DNA of 44,614 nucleotides from Lachnospiraceae bacterium. GTDB taxonomy: Bacteria > Bacillota > Clostridia > Lachnospirales > Lachnospiraceae. Position numbers and translations under genes: made by a program. The DNA is taken from NCBI GenBank assembly GCA_014799405.1, contig JAAVIA010000055.1, forward strand, positions 1 through 44,614. The letters run 5' to 3'. The notes below the pieces were generated by a model. The model saw only the letters and a program-made list of their open reading frames with translations, was not told the origin of the DNA and made no database searches. Numbering within the stretch: the stretch's first letter is position 1; each line of letters opens with the position of its first letter. This document shows, piece by piece, positions 1 to 8,656 of the stretch.

Positions 1-156
1 AATGAGTGCTATGTTCTTTGTGGACATGAAAACATCTACAGCCTCCTCACCATTTGAAGCTTCCAAAACAACAAAGCCCTCCTTTACGAGAAAGTCCTTT
101 ACAAGCTTCCTCATACGGCTTTCATCATCTACAACAAGAATTTTTAACCCCTCCAT
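1..156 (-). CDS. Response regulator receiver domain protein, truncated by window edge
   Basis: Reverse strand from the ATG at 156 reads MEGLKILVVDDESRMRKLVKDFLVKEGFVVLEASNGEEAVDVFMSTKNIALI..., a typical receiver N-terminus with the acidic DDE pocket; continues beyond position 1. Confidence 0.85.
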   Translation of the reverse strand, partial: MEGLKILVVDDESRMRKLVKDFLVKEGFVVLEASNGEEAVDVFMSTKNIALI

Positions 157-232
157 AAAGGCGCCTCCTTTGATAGGTGAAATAATTAAATATTATTATA
201 TTTCAACTTTATGTTAAAAATGTGAAATCCTA

Positions 233-793
233 TCACTTATAATATTCTTTTTCAAGCTCAAGCAGCTTATCCTCCCTGATGGTAAGCTCCTCCTCCCATT
301 TTTGCAGTCTCTCCTCCCATGCAGAATATTTATCCAGAACCTTTTCCTCAGCATTAAAATATCCTACATTTTTGTTGGTTGCCATAATAAATATCATTCC
401 CACTATGACGATTATCATGGAAACCATTGCAAGGATAAGTCTGTTTTTTGTCATGCTCTGTTTATCATACTTCTTCTGCAACTCCATATACTGCCTGTTC
501 TGTTCACTGCGGCTTTTCACCTCACCTGACGAAACAACCGGTACATATGCCACGCTTACATTATCGTTACCCTCCTTGAGAAATGTCCTTAGCTCATAGA
601 GGAAAGTAAGACCAACCGGAGTTTGAAAATATCTTTTTGAGACAAGCCTGGTATAAAGGCTGGTAACATTTTCCTGATTATTCATATCGATTTTCTGTTT
701 AAGCTCTTTTATTGTTTCATACTCTTTTTTTGCTTTATCAAATTCTCTTTTACTTCTGAAAATAAATCCGTCTACGACAAGCTTATCATCCAT
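233..793 (-). CDS. Hypothetical single-TM protein with C-terminal coiled coil
   Basis: 186-aa ORF with TM segment (LILAMVSMIIVIVGMIFIMA) and Glu/Lys-rich C-terminal coil; SD-like AGGAGG upstream. Confidence 0.7.
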   Translation of the reverse strand: MDDKLVVDGFIFRSKREFDKAKKEYETIKELKQKIDMNNQENVTSLYTRLVSKRYFQTPVGLTFLYELRTFLKEGNDNVSVAYVPVVSSGEVKSRSEQNRQYMELQKKYDKQSMTKNRLILAMVSMIIVIVGMIFIMATNKNVGYFNAEEKVLDKYSAWEERLQKWEEELTIREDKLLELEKEYYK

Positions 794-837
794 TATTTTT
801 CCTCCTTACATTTTCCAGAAATATAGGAAACAAAAAA

Positions 838-931
838 GAGTTGTCGCAGTAAGAATTTAAGACACATAGTTGTTTACCCAGGACAATCCCTCTTTTATTT
901 TATATGTGTCTTAAATTCTTACTGCAACAGC
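838..931. repeat. Long hairpin / interspersed repeat copy A; probable terminator of the 946-1485 gene
   Basis: Arms 840-868 and 903-931 are complementary at 27 of 29 positions; positions 838-901 match 44419-44482 at 56/64; T-run on the minus strand just beyond the hairpin. Confidence 0.85.
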
Positions 932-945
932 CCCCTTTTTGTAAT

Positions 946-1485
946 CTACTGTGCATCTGTCGAAGTACTTAAACTTAAATTACCATAAACCGTTATATTA
1001 TTTTCGGCAGCAAGTGCTTTAAGCTCCTGTTCATACTGTGCAAGGTATATTTCAGACTGGTTAATCATTTCCGAAGCATCTGTCAAATAGTCTGAATTTT
1101 CTTCTTTTATTGCAAGAACAACCTTATTCATCGCATCATACTGAAGCTGGCACGAAAGGGAATATAGCTCCTTTAAATCCTTAACCTCGTCCGTAACCGT
1201 TTTAATGGCATCCAACTCATCCATATATGTTTTCATACTTGGAATTGCTGTTGTTTCCATATCATTTAAGAAAATTCTTATATCAACATTTTCATTTTCA
1301 AAATATGAATTATAAATATTTATTGCCGTATTTTTTTTGTCCTCTATTGCAGGTAATTCCTTATTTACAAAATTAAGAACATCCGATTTCACGTCAGATT
1401 TTTTTTCTTTTTCCTTTTTACCGCACCCTACTGCAAGTAGAACAATCATTACCATCATGAACAGTGCATATATTTTCTTCTTCAT
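946..1485 (-). CDS. Putative lipoprotein
   Basis: Signal/lipobox MKKKIYALFMMVMIVLLAVGC; SD AGGAGAAAAC precedes the ATG at 1485, so the upstream ATG at 1518 is less likely. Confidence 0.75.
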   Translation of the reverse strand: MKKKIYALFMMVMIVLLAVGCGKKEKEKKSDVKSDVLNFVNKELPAIEDKKNTAINIYNSYFENENVDIRIFLNDMETTAIPSMKTYMDELDAIKTVTDEVKDLKELYSLSCQLQYDAMNKVVLAIKEENSDYLTDASEMINQSEIYLAQYEQELKALAAENNITVYGNLSLSTSTDAQ

Positions 1486-1597
1486 ATGTTTTCTCCTCAT
1501 AAACTTATCATACCACATTCGGTAACTGACTATTTTAATACCACATGATTATACATCAAAAAATTTACAAACACAAGTATTTAGTAAACTTACCATG

Positions 1598-2308
1598 TCA
1601 CTCTTTCCCATTTTTCGACATATATTTTTCATACAAATCAGGTCTTCTTTCCTTCGTTCTTATTAGCGACTGCTCATGTCTCCACTTTTCTATATTTTTG
1701 TGATGTCCCGAAAGAAGAACGGGAGGAACCTTCATTCCCATAAATTCCTCCGGCCTTGTATACTGGGGATATTCCAAAAGTCCGTCATAAAAGGATTCAA
1801 ATACCGCACTCTCATCACTTCCCAAAACACCCGGAACAAGTCTTGACACGGCGTCAACAATCACCATTGCAGGAAGTTCACCGCCTGTAAGCACAAAATC
1901 ACCTATAGACACGTTATCTGTAACTATAAGTTCAAGCACTCTCTCATCTATACCCTCATAATGTCCGCAGAGAATTATTAGATCTTCTTCTTCAGAAAAT
2001 TCCCTTGCCATATCCTGATTAAAAACCTTACCCTGCGGCGTCGTATAAATTACACGGGGTCTGTCTCTCTTACAATATTTTTCAATAACGTGAATATAAG
2101 ACTGATAAACGGGTTCTGCCTGCATAAGCATCCCTGCTCCGCCACCATAGGTATAATCGTCCACATGTCTTGATTTATTATTTGCAAAATCCCTTATGTT
2201 TACCACATTTGTATTTATTATGCCTTTCTCAATAGCCCTTCCTGTAATACTTTCTCCAAGACAGCCTTTTATCATGTCCGGAAAAAGCGTCAGTATATGA
2301 AAATTCAT
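1598..2308 (-). CDS. trmD: tRNA (guanine-N1)-methyltransferase
   Basis: [29 protein letters not shown]..., [41 protein letters not shown] motifs; next to rimM. Confidence 0.97.
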   Translation of the reverse strand: MNFHILTLFPDMIKGCLGESITGRAIEKGIINTNVVNIRDFANNKSRHVDDYTYGGGAGMLMQAEPVYQSYIHVIEKYCKRDRPRVIYTTPQGKVFNQDMAREFSEEEDLIILCGHYEGIDERVLELIVTDNVSIGDFVLTGGELPAMVIVDAVSRLVPGVLGSDESAVFESFYDGLLEYPQYTRPEEFMGMKVPPVLLSGHHKNIEKWRHEQSLIRTKERRPDLYEKYMSKNGKE

Positions 2309-2309
2309 T

Positions 2310-2819
2310 TTAATCAAGCATTCCTTTCATCAGCTTAACAATAACCTTCTTGTTTTCCGTATCAATCTCAATAACACAGTCGTTTATAACAGGCACAAGA
2401 AGCTCCTTACCATTTTCCATAGCTACTATAAATACATCGTTTGCACCAGTCTGAAGTACATCATTAACCGTCCCCAAATGACTGCCGTTATCCTCATACA
2501 CATCAGAACCTATGACATCCGAAATATAATACTCTCCTTCCTCAAGAGGAACTGCATCCTTCCTTGAAACATATATATCACAATTCCTGAATGCTTCAAC
2601 CTCATTTATATCATCATATCCCACAAATGATAAAATAACTAAATTTTTAAAAAATTTACAGGATTTTTTTTCTGCTTCTATATCCCCTTTTTTTGTCCTT
2701 ATAATACATTTTTTTAACTTTTTGAATCGCCTTGCGTCATCAGTGGTAGGAAAAACCTTTACCTCCCCCTTTAAACCGTGAGGTTTTGTTATAACTCCTA
2801 TCCTAAAAAATTCTTCCAT
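2310..2819 (-). CDS. rimM: Ribosome maturation factor RimM
   Basis: [25 protein letters not shown]-terminus and ANDVFIV...[17 protein letters not shown]-barrel region; synteny. Confidence 0.95.
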   Translation of the reverse strand: MEEFFRIGVITKPHGLKGEVKVFPTTDDARRFKKLKKCIIRTKKGDIEAEKKSCKFFKNLVILSFVGYDDINEVEAFRNCDIYVSRKDAVPLEEGEYYISDVIGSDVYEDNGSHLGTVNDVLQTGANDVFIVAMENGKELLVPVINDCVIEIDTENKKVIVKLMKGMLD

Positions 2820-2841
2820 ATTTTCTCCCGTTAAAATATTT

Positions 2842-2863
2842 AAGGGCTGTCGCAGCAGCCCTT
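2842..2863. terminator. Short GC-rich stem-loop between khpA and rimM
   Basis: AAGGGCTG-TCGCAG-CAGCCCTT, 8-bp perfect stem; shares the GGGCTGTCGCA core of the other hairpins in the window. Confidence 0.5.
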
Positions 2864-2871
2864 ACACCTTC

Positions 2872-3099
2872 TTATTTGATGTCTACAATTACCTTCTTGT
2901 CACCCTTTGACGCTGCTGCTTTCACAACAGTACGAATGGACTTGGCTATCCTTCCCTGTTTTCCAATAACCTTACCCATATCATCTGGTGCAACCTTAAG
3001 CTCAATTGTAATGGTATCTTCACTGATTGTCTCATTTACAACAACTTCTTCTGGGCAATCAACAAGAGATTTTGCTATAAATTCTACTAATTCCTTCAA
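2872..3099 (-). CDS. khpA: KH-domain RNA-binding protein KhpA
   Basis: (L/M)KELVEFIAKSLVDCPEEVVV...DDMGKVIGKQGRIAKSIRTVVKAAA with GKQGR KH motif; TTG start at 3099 chosen because SD GGGAGG lies 9 nt upstream; ORF track runs to 3138. Confidence 0.88.
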   Translation of the reverse strand: MKELVEFIAKSLVDCPEEVVVNETISEDTITIELKVAPDDMGKVIGKQGRIAKSIRTVVKAAASKGDKKVIVDIK

Positions 3100-3118
3100 A
3101 AAACGCACCTCCCTTGTA

Positions 3119-3364
3119 TTACTTTTCGATACCTGCATGTTTTAAAAGCTTAGCAACTGTCTCTGTAGGCTGTGCGCCATTTGCAAGCCATTTCTTAGCT
3201 GCGTCCGCATCAATCTTTATAGCTGCAGGCTCCTGATTTGGGTCGTAAGTACCTATCTCATCGATAAATCTACCGTCTCTAGGTGACCTAGAATCTGCTA
3301 CGATTACTCTATAAAAAGGATGCTTCTTGTATCCCATTCTTCTAAGTCTGATTTTTACTGCCAT
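3119..3364 (-). CDS. rpsP: 30S ribosomal protein S16
   Basis: [42 protein letters not shown]. Confidence 0.98.
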   Translation of the reverse strand: MAVKIRLRRMGYKKHPFYRVIVADSRSPRDGRFIDEIGTYDPNQEPAAIKIDADAAKKWLANGAQPTETVAKLLKHAGIEK

Positions 3365-3411
3365 ATTTTCACCTCCTTAAAAAATATTATCTATAATAGT
3401 AAAATCTATTA

Positions 3412-4758
3412 TCAGAGTCCAAAGGGCAGTTTAAAACCGCCTTTCTTCTTTCCACCCATAAGACCTGACATCTGCTTCATCATCTTTCTTGACTGCTCAA
3501 GCTGCTTTATAAGCTTGTTTACCTCACTTATGGGAACCCCTGCGCCATCGGCAATTCTTTTTTTCCTGCTTGGATTTATTATATCGGGATTGCTTCTCTC
3601 CTTCGGCGTCATGGAAAGAATTATCGCTCTCGGCATGCTGATGGCATTGTCGTCTATTTCAATGTTTTTAAGCTGTTTGTTTGAATTAAAGCCAGGGAGC
3701 ATACTAAGAAGGCTGTTCATTCCACCCATTTTTTCCATCTGCTCCATATTGTCAAGAAGGTCGTTAAAATCAAAGCTTGCCTTCTTGATTTTCTGCTCCA
3801 TCTCCCTTGCCTTTTCCTCATCAATGGCATTTTGCGCCTTCTCTATAAGGCTTTCCACATCACCCATACCGAGAATACGGCTGGCCATACGCTCAGGATA
3901 AAACTGCTCCAAATCCTCAAGCTTCTCACCCATGCCGGCAAATAAAATCGGCTTTCCCGTTACAGCCTTTATGGAAAGTGCGGCACCGCCTCTCGTATCG
4001 CCGTCCAGCTTTGTGAGAATAACGCCGTCTATGCCAATTTTATCATTAAACGAGGTTGCTACATTTACAGCATCCTGACCTGTCATGGCATCTACGGTAA
4101 GTATTGTGTATGTTACAGAAATATTTTCCTTTATGTCTATAAGCTCATTCATCATGTCCTCATCAACATGAAGACGTCCTGCTGTATCTAAAAAAACGAG
4201 ATTGAGATTGTTCTTCTCCGCATGTTCTATAGCTGCCTTTGCAATATTTACAGGCTTATGTCCGTCTCCCATGGAAAATACCGGAACTCCAACCTTTTCA
4301 CCATTTATTTCAAGCTGTTTAATAGCCGCAGGCCGGTAAACATCACATGCCACAAGAAGGGGTTTTTTTCCTTTTTTTACATACTGTCCCGCAAGCTTGG
4401 CAACTGTCGTTGTCTTACCTGCACCCTGAAGTCCACACATCATAATTACAGTCACTTCATTTGAAGGAAGAAGCTTAAGCTCCGTTGTTTCTGAGCCCAT
4501 AAGCTTATCCATTTCCTCTTTGACTATCTTTATAACCATCTGCCCCGGATTCAGTCCCTTAAGAACCTCCTCACCGACAGCTCTCTCACTCACCGAATTA
4601 ATAAACTGCTTTACAACCTTAAAGTTTACGTCAGCCTCAAGGAGCGCCCTTTTTACCTCCTTCATGGCTTCCTTAACGTCAGCCTCAGTAAGCATACCCT
4701 TGCTTCTAAGCTTTTTAAATACGTTTTGCAGTTTGTCCGTCAGACTGTCAAAAGCCAT
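3412..4758 (-). CDS. ffh: Signal recognition particle protein Ffh
   Basis: NG-domain GLQGAGKTTTVAKLA, DTAGRLH, TKLDGDTRGGAAL; Met-rich M domain. Confidence 0.98.
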   Translation of the reverse strand: MAFDSLTDKLQNVFKKLRSKGMLTEADVKEAMKEVKRALLEADVNFKVVKQFINSVSERAVGEEVLKGLNPGQMVIKIVKEEMDKLMGSETTELKLLPSNEVTVIMMCGLQGAGKTTTVAKLAGQYVKKGKKPLLVACDVYRPAAIKQLEINGEKVGVPVFSMGDGHKPVNIAKAAIEHAEKNNLNLVFLDTAGRLHVDEDMMNELIDIKENISVTYTILTVDAMTGQDAVNVATSFNDKIGIDGVILTKLDGDTRGGAALSIKAVTGKPILFAGMGEKLEDLEQFYPERMASRILGMGDVESLIEKAQNAIDEEKAREMEQKIKKASFDFNDLLDNMEQMEKMGGMNSLLSMLPGFNSNKQLKNIEIDDNAISMPRAIILSMTPKERSNPDIINPSRKKRIADGAGVPISEVNKLIKQLEQSRKMMKQMSGLMGGKKKGGFKLPFGL

Positions 4759-4792
4759 GCGATACCTCCTGATAAATATTTTTTAATATATT

Positions 4793-5149
4793 CTAAAATT
4801 CATCCAAAAGCTCGTCAGTAAGCATACTAAGCTCGTCAAGAGTGTCATTCAGTTCAGGATTTGTGTTTTTCCCTTTAATATCCATAACCCTGCATTTTAT
4901 GTTTTCTGTTTTTTCTCTTGCTTTTACAAACCTCTCCACAAGCTTAAGCTTAGCTTCGTAATCCTCAAGTATTTTGTCACAGCGCTTTATCATATCATAG
5001 ACACCCTGTCTTGATATGCCATTTAAGCCTGCTATCTCGGAATATGACAAATCGTTCATAGTAACATCTTCGTATATGCTCTTTTGATGCTCCGTCAAAA
5101 GCTCACCGTAAAAATCGTAGAGCAATGACTGTCTGACTATTTTTTCCAT
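4793..5149 (-). CDS. ylxM: YlxM/p13-like DNA-binding protein
   Basis: MEKIVRQSLLYDFYGELLTEHQKSIYEDVTMNDLSYSEIAGLNGISRQGVYDMIKR; directly upstream of ffh. Confidence 0.9.
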   Translation of the reverse strand: MEKIVRQSLLYDFYGELLTEHQKSIYEDVTMNDLSYSEIAGLNGISRQGVYDMIKRCDKILEDYEAKLKLVERFVKAREKTENIKCRVMDIKGKNTNPELNDTLDELSMLTDELLDEF

Positions 5150-5194
5150 ATCCCACACCACCTGTAAAGTTATTTTGCTTTACAAACCTTATGT

Positions 5195-5223
5195 ATCATA
5201 AAACATGCATGCCTACTTGTCAA
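5195..5223 (-). promoter_or_regulatory. SigA-type promoter for the ylxM-ffh operon
   Basis: Reverse strand TTGACA (5218-5223) - 17 bp - TATGAT (5195-5200). Confidence 0.7.
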
Positions 5224-5277
5224 GTGTTTTTTCTTGACAGATATGAAGAATTATTTTCATAAAATAACATTGTACCT

Positions 5278-5307
5278 GTCATTTATCACACTACGACACA
5301 TATAATA
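5278..5307 (+). promoter_or_regulatory. Candidate sporulation mother-cell promoter
   Basis: GTCATTT - 14 bp - CATATAATA; the -10 fits the SigK pattern CATANNNTA and resembles the SigE pattern; 28 bp before the ATG at 5335. Confidence 0.4.
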
Positions 5308-5334
5308 TAACAACGTCATTTTAGGATTTTATTT

Positions 5335-6573
5335 ATGGATTCAAATAACATCGACACAGGAAAATTAAGAATAAATGTCACAGGACCTGAGGGTATTGTT
5401 CCCATTAGTGATGCAAGTATTCAAATTGCAAATACAGGAACCCCAAATACAGTTTTGGAAACGATTAATACAGATACAAATGGTAACACCGAAACCATAG
5501 ACCTTGCGGCACCTCCCATAGAATACAGCATGGAGCCTACGGACAATCAGCCTTACTCTGAATACAACATAAGGATAAATGCTCCCGGCTATTCGGAGCA
5601 ATTAATAACTGGTGTTCAGATTTTTTCCACACAGGTAGGTATACAGAATATAAGGCTCGTCCCAAATCCAAATGAACAGGACACATATGACCCTACCGTA
5701 ATCGGAGGCCATACCTTATGGGAATTTTACCCACCAAAAATTGCTGAAGCGGAAATCAAGCCTTTAAACGAGTCGGGGGAAATTGTTTTAAGACAGGTTG
5801 TTGTTCCCGAAACAATAGTCGTACATAACGGGACACCAAGCGATTCAACTGCAAAGGATTTTTATGTTCCATATTTGGATTATATAAAAAATGTGGCAAG
5901 CTGTGAGATATACTCCACATGGCCTGAGGCAACCATACAGGCAAATGTGCTCGCCATAATGTCATTTACACTAAATAGGGTTTACACCGAGTGGTACAGG
6001 AACAAGGGCTATAATTTTACAATAACCTCATCAACAGCCTATGACCACAAATGGATGGAAGGAAAAACAATATACGAAAGCATTGACCGAGTTGTTGACA
6101 GCCTTTACAACAATTTTCTTTCACGCCCCAACATTAAACAGCCTATTCTCACCCAATATTGTGATGGCAAACGGGTGTCCTGTCCAAACTGGATGACACA
6201 GTGGGGTTCAAAGGCGCTTGGAGATGACGGATATAAGGCAATAGATATTTTAAGATATTATTACGGCAGCGATATGTATATAAACTCCGCAGAAATTATA
6301 TCAGGCATACCTGCATCCTATCCGGGATACAATCTCACAAACGGTTCCTCCGGCGAGGCAGTCATTCAGATACAGGAGCAGTTAAACCGTATTGCACAGG
6401 TTTACAGTGCAATTCCCACCATAAATGTAGATGGAATATACGGCCCTGCCACTGCTAATGCAGTAAAAACGTTCCAAAAAGTATTTAACCTGCCACAGTC
6501 AGGAATCGTTGATTATTCTACATGGTATAAAATATCACAGATATACGTCGGTGTGACAAAAATTGGAAGCTAA
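5335..6573 (+). CDS. Spore cortex-lytic/SpoIID-like protein with C-terminal peptidoglycan-binding domain
   Basis: N-terminal carboxypeptidase-regulatory-like beta domain (GKLRINVTGPEGIVPISDASIQI...), SpoIID-like centre (YIKNVASCEIYSTWPEATIQANVLAIMSFTLNRV), C-terminal PG-binding repeat (GSSGEAVIQIQEQLNRIA...DGIYGPATANAVKTFQ). Confidence 0.75.
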   Translation: MDSNNIDTGKLRINVTGPEGIVPISDASIQIANTGTPNTVLETINTDTNGNTETIDLAAPPIEYSMEPTDNQPYSEYNIRINAPGYSEQLITGVQIFSTQVGIQNIRLVPNPNEQDTYDPTVIGGHTLWEFYPPKIAEAEIKPLNESGEIVLRQVVVPETIVVHNGTPSDSTAKDFYVPYLDYIKNVASCEIYSTWPEATIQANVLAIMSFTLNRVYTEWYRNKGYNFTITSSTAYDHKWMEGKTIYESIDRVVDSLYNNFLSRPNIKQPILTQYCDGKRVSCPNWMTQWGSKALGDDGYKAIDILRYYYGSDMYINSAEIISGIPASYPGYNLTNGSSGEAVIQIQEQLNRIAQVYSAIPTINVDGIYGPATANAVKTFQKVFNLPQSGIVDYSTWYKISQIYVGVTKIGS

Positions 6574-6606
6574 GCGACATAAATAACAAGAAAAAATAAT
6601 TTTTAT

Positions 6607-6655
6607 GGGGCTGCCGCACTATGGATTTACCCGTATACGGCACGCCCCGTTTTTA
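6607..6655. terminator. Bidirectional terminator between convergent genes; repeat-family member
   Basis: GGGGCTGCCGCACTATGGATTTACCCGTATACGGCACGCCCCGTTTTT; left arm resembles the interspersed repeat consensus. Confidence 0.7.
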
Positions 6656-6670
6656 TAATATATGGGGTAT

Positions 6671-8305
6671 CTATTTTGCAAGGTCAGTATTTCTTACCTG
6701 ATTTCTAACCTTAAGCACAAAGCCCGGGGATACGGAAAGCTCGTCAATTCCCATCCTTAAGAACCGCTCCGTCAGCGATGTATCGGCTGCAAGCTCTCCA
6801 CAAATTCCTATCCATGCACCATTTTTATGGGCATTATCTGCTGCCATCTGAATCAATCTAAGTATCGCCTCGTGGTGCGTGTCACAGAAGCTTTCAATAT
6901 TCGGATTTTGCCTGTCACATGCAAGTGTATACTGTGTCAGGTCATTTGTTCCCACACTGAAGAAATCAACCATAGGCGCAAGCAAATCACTTATAACTGC
7001 TGCGGCAGGTGTCTCTATCATAATGCCAAGTTCAACATTTTCCGAATATTCAAGACCTTCCTCCTTAAGCTCCATCTTTACCTCATCACATACGGCCTTT
7101 ATTTTTTCAACCTCCGAAACGCTTGTAATCATAGGAAACATTATACCAAGATTGCCGTAAACAGAGGCACGATAAAGTGCCCTTAGCTGCGTTTTAAATA
7201 TATCGGGTCTTGTGAGACATATTCTTATTGCCCGATACCCAAGTGCAGGATTTTCCTCCTTGTCAAGGTTGAAATAATCAACCTGCTTATCTGCACCGAT
7301 ATCAAGTGTTCTTATAATAACCTTCTTGCCGGCCATGCTCTCAAGAACCTTTCTGTATGCAATAAGCTGCTGTTCCTCCGTAGGATAATCACTATTTTCA
7401 AGATAAAGAAACTCACTTCTGAAAAGCCCTATACCGCCTGCATCATTTAAAAGCACAGCCCCGATGTTGTCCACACCGCCTATATTAGCAAATATTTTTA
7501 TTTTCGTACCGTCTATGGTGACATTTTCTTTGCCCTTAAGCTCAAGAAGGAGCTTTTTCTTCTCATTATCCTCAGCCTGCTTTCTCTCCATAGCATCAAG
7601 CGTTTCATCATCAGGATTAACATATATCTCTCCCGTAAATCCATCAACTATGGCAAGCTCTCCGTCCTTTATATCATTAAGAAAATCCTCACCCACACCT
7701 ATAATTGCAGGAATATTCATGTTTCTTGCCAGTATTGCCGTGTGGGAATTGGAAGAACCATAAGCCGTTACAAACGCAAGAACATTATCCTTGTCAAGAG
7801 CTACAGTTTCACTTGGTGCAAGGTCATCGGCGCACACAATCATTTTACCGGTGACACCGTTCATGTTCGTGCTGTCAGAAGACAAATTCTTAATTATCCT
7901 GTTTGATATATCCTTCACGTCCGCAGACCTTGCCTGCATATAAGCATCGTCCATGGCAGCAAACATCTGGGCAAAATTATCCGAGGTTAGTGCCACAGCA
8001 TACTCTGCATTTACAAGCTGTGTTTCAATTATGCTTGAAATAGATTCGTTGTAATCCTCATCCTCAAGCATCATCATGTGGATTTCAAATATCTGGGCAT
8101 TTGTCTCTCCAACCTCTCTAAGCGCCTTCTCATATATATCTGAAAGCTCCTGATTGGAAATTTCCTTTGCCCTTTCCACTCTCTTTTTTTCTGCCTCCAC
8201 ATCCTCTATACGGGTACGTTTTACCGAAAGCTCCTGCCTCTTATATACCGATATTTTTCCTATGGCAACTGCTCCGTATACTCCTTTACCTTTATATTTG
8301 TTCAT
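6671..8305 (-). CDS. ptsI: Phosphoenolpyruvate-protein phosphotransferase (PTS enzyme I)
   Basis: AYGSSNSHTAILARNMNIPAIIG, GGIGLFRSEFLYL, FSVGTNDLTQYTLACDRQN, GICGELA signatures. Confidence 0.97.
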   Translation of the reverse strand: MNKYKGKGVYGAVAIGKISVYKRQELSVKRTRIEDVEAEKKRVERAKEISNQELSDIYEKALREVGETNAQIFEIHMMMLEDEDYNESISSIIETQLVNAEYAVALTSDNFAQMFAAMDDAYMQARSADVKDISNRIIKNLSSDSTNMNGVTGKMIVCADDLAPSETVALDKDNVLAFVTAYGSSNSHTAILARNMNIPAIIGVGEDFLNDIKDGELAIVDGFTGEIYVNPDDETLDAMERKQAEDNEKKKLLLELKGKENVTIDGTKIKIFANIGGVDNIGAVLLNDAGGIGLFRSEFLYLENSDYPTEEQQLIAYRKVLESMAGKKVIIRTLDIGADKQVDYFNLDKEENPALGYRAIRICLTRPDIFKTQLRALYRASVYGNLGIMFPMITSVSEVEKIKAVCDEVKMELKEEGLEYSENVELGIMIETPAAAVISDLLAPMVDFFSVGTNDLTQYTLACDRQNPNIESFCDTHHEAILRLIQMAADNAHKNGAWIGICGELAADTSLTERFLRMGIDELSVSPGFVLKVRNQVRNTDLAK

Positions 8306-8331
8306 AAGCAAAACCCCTTTTCACTTTACAG

Positions 8332-8598
8332 CTATTCCCCGAAACCTGTCTCAAAAAGCTCTACCGCCTTATCAAGGGCAGCCTGCTCATTTTCACCCTC
8401 CGCCGTTATTTCCACTTTTGAGCCGCATTTTATGCCCGAAGCCATAATCTGCATAACGGCCGTAGCCTTTGCCGTCTTTTCCCCGCATTTTAAAGTCACG
8501 TTACAATTGGGAAATTTCTTCATTTCCGCTACAAGCATTCCTGCCGGTCTCATGTGAATACCCTGTGCATTTACAACCTCAATCGTTTTTGTTACCAT
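8332..8598 (-). CDS. ptsH: Phosphocarrier protein HPr (His15 present, Ser46 position is Ala)
   Basis: MVTKTIEVVNAQGIHMRPAGMLV has the active-site GIHxRPA; Ser46 region reads AKATAVMQIMASGI. Confidence 0.93.
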   Translation of the reverse strand: MVTKTIEVVNAQGIHMRPAGMLVAEMKKFPNCNVTLKCGEKTAKATAVMQIMASGIKCGSKVEITAEGENEQAALDKAVELFETGFGE

Positions 8599-8656
8599 AA
8601 TTTTATCTCCTTTACTATTTAATTATTTTGCTGCAGCTTTTATGTTCACTGCTAAT

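Noticed and set aside
2-217. + strand ORF of 71 aa at window start
   Set aside because: Lies opposite a clear response-regulator coding sequence; low-complexity Ser/Thr-rich translation typical of antisense.
3320-3901. + strand ORF of 193 aa
   Set aside because: Antisense to ffh and rpsP; no independent SD or family signature.
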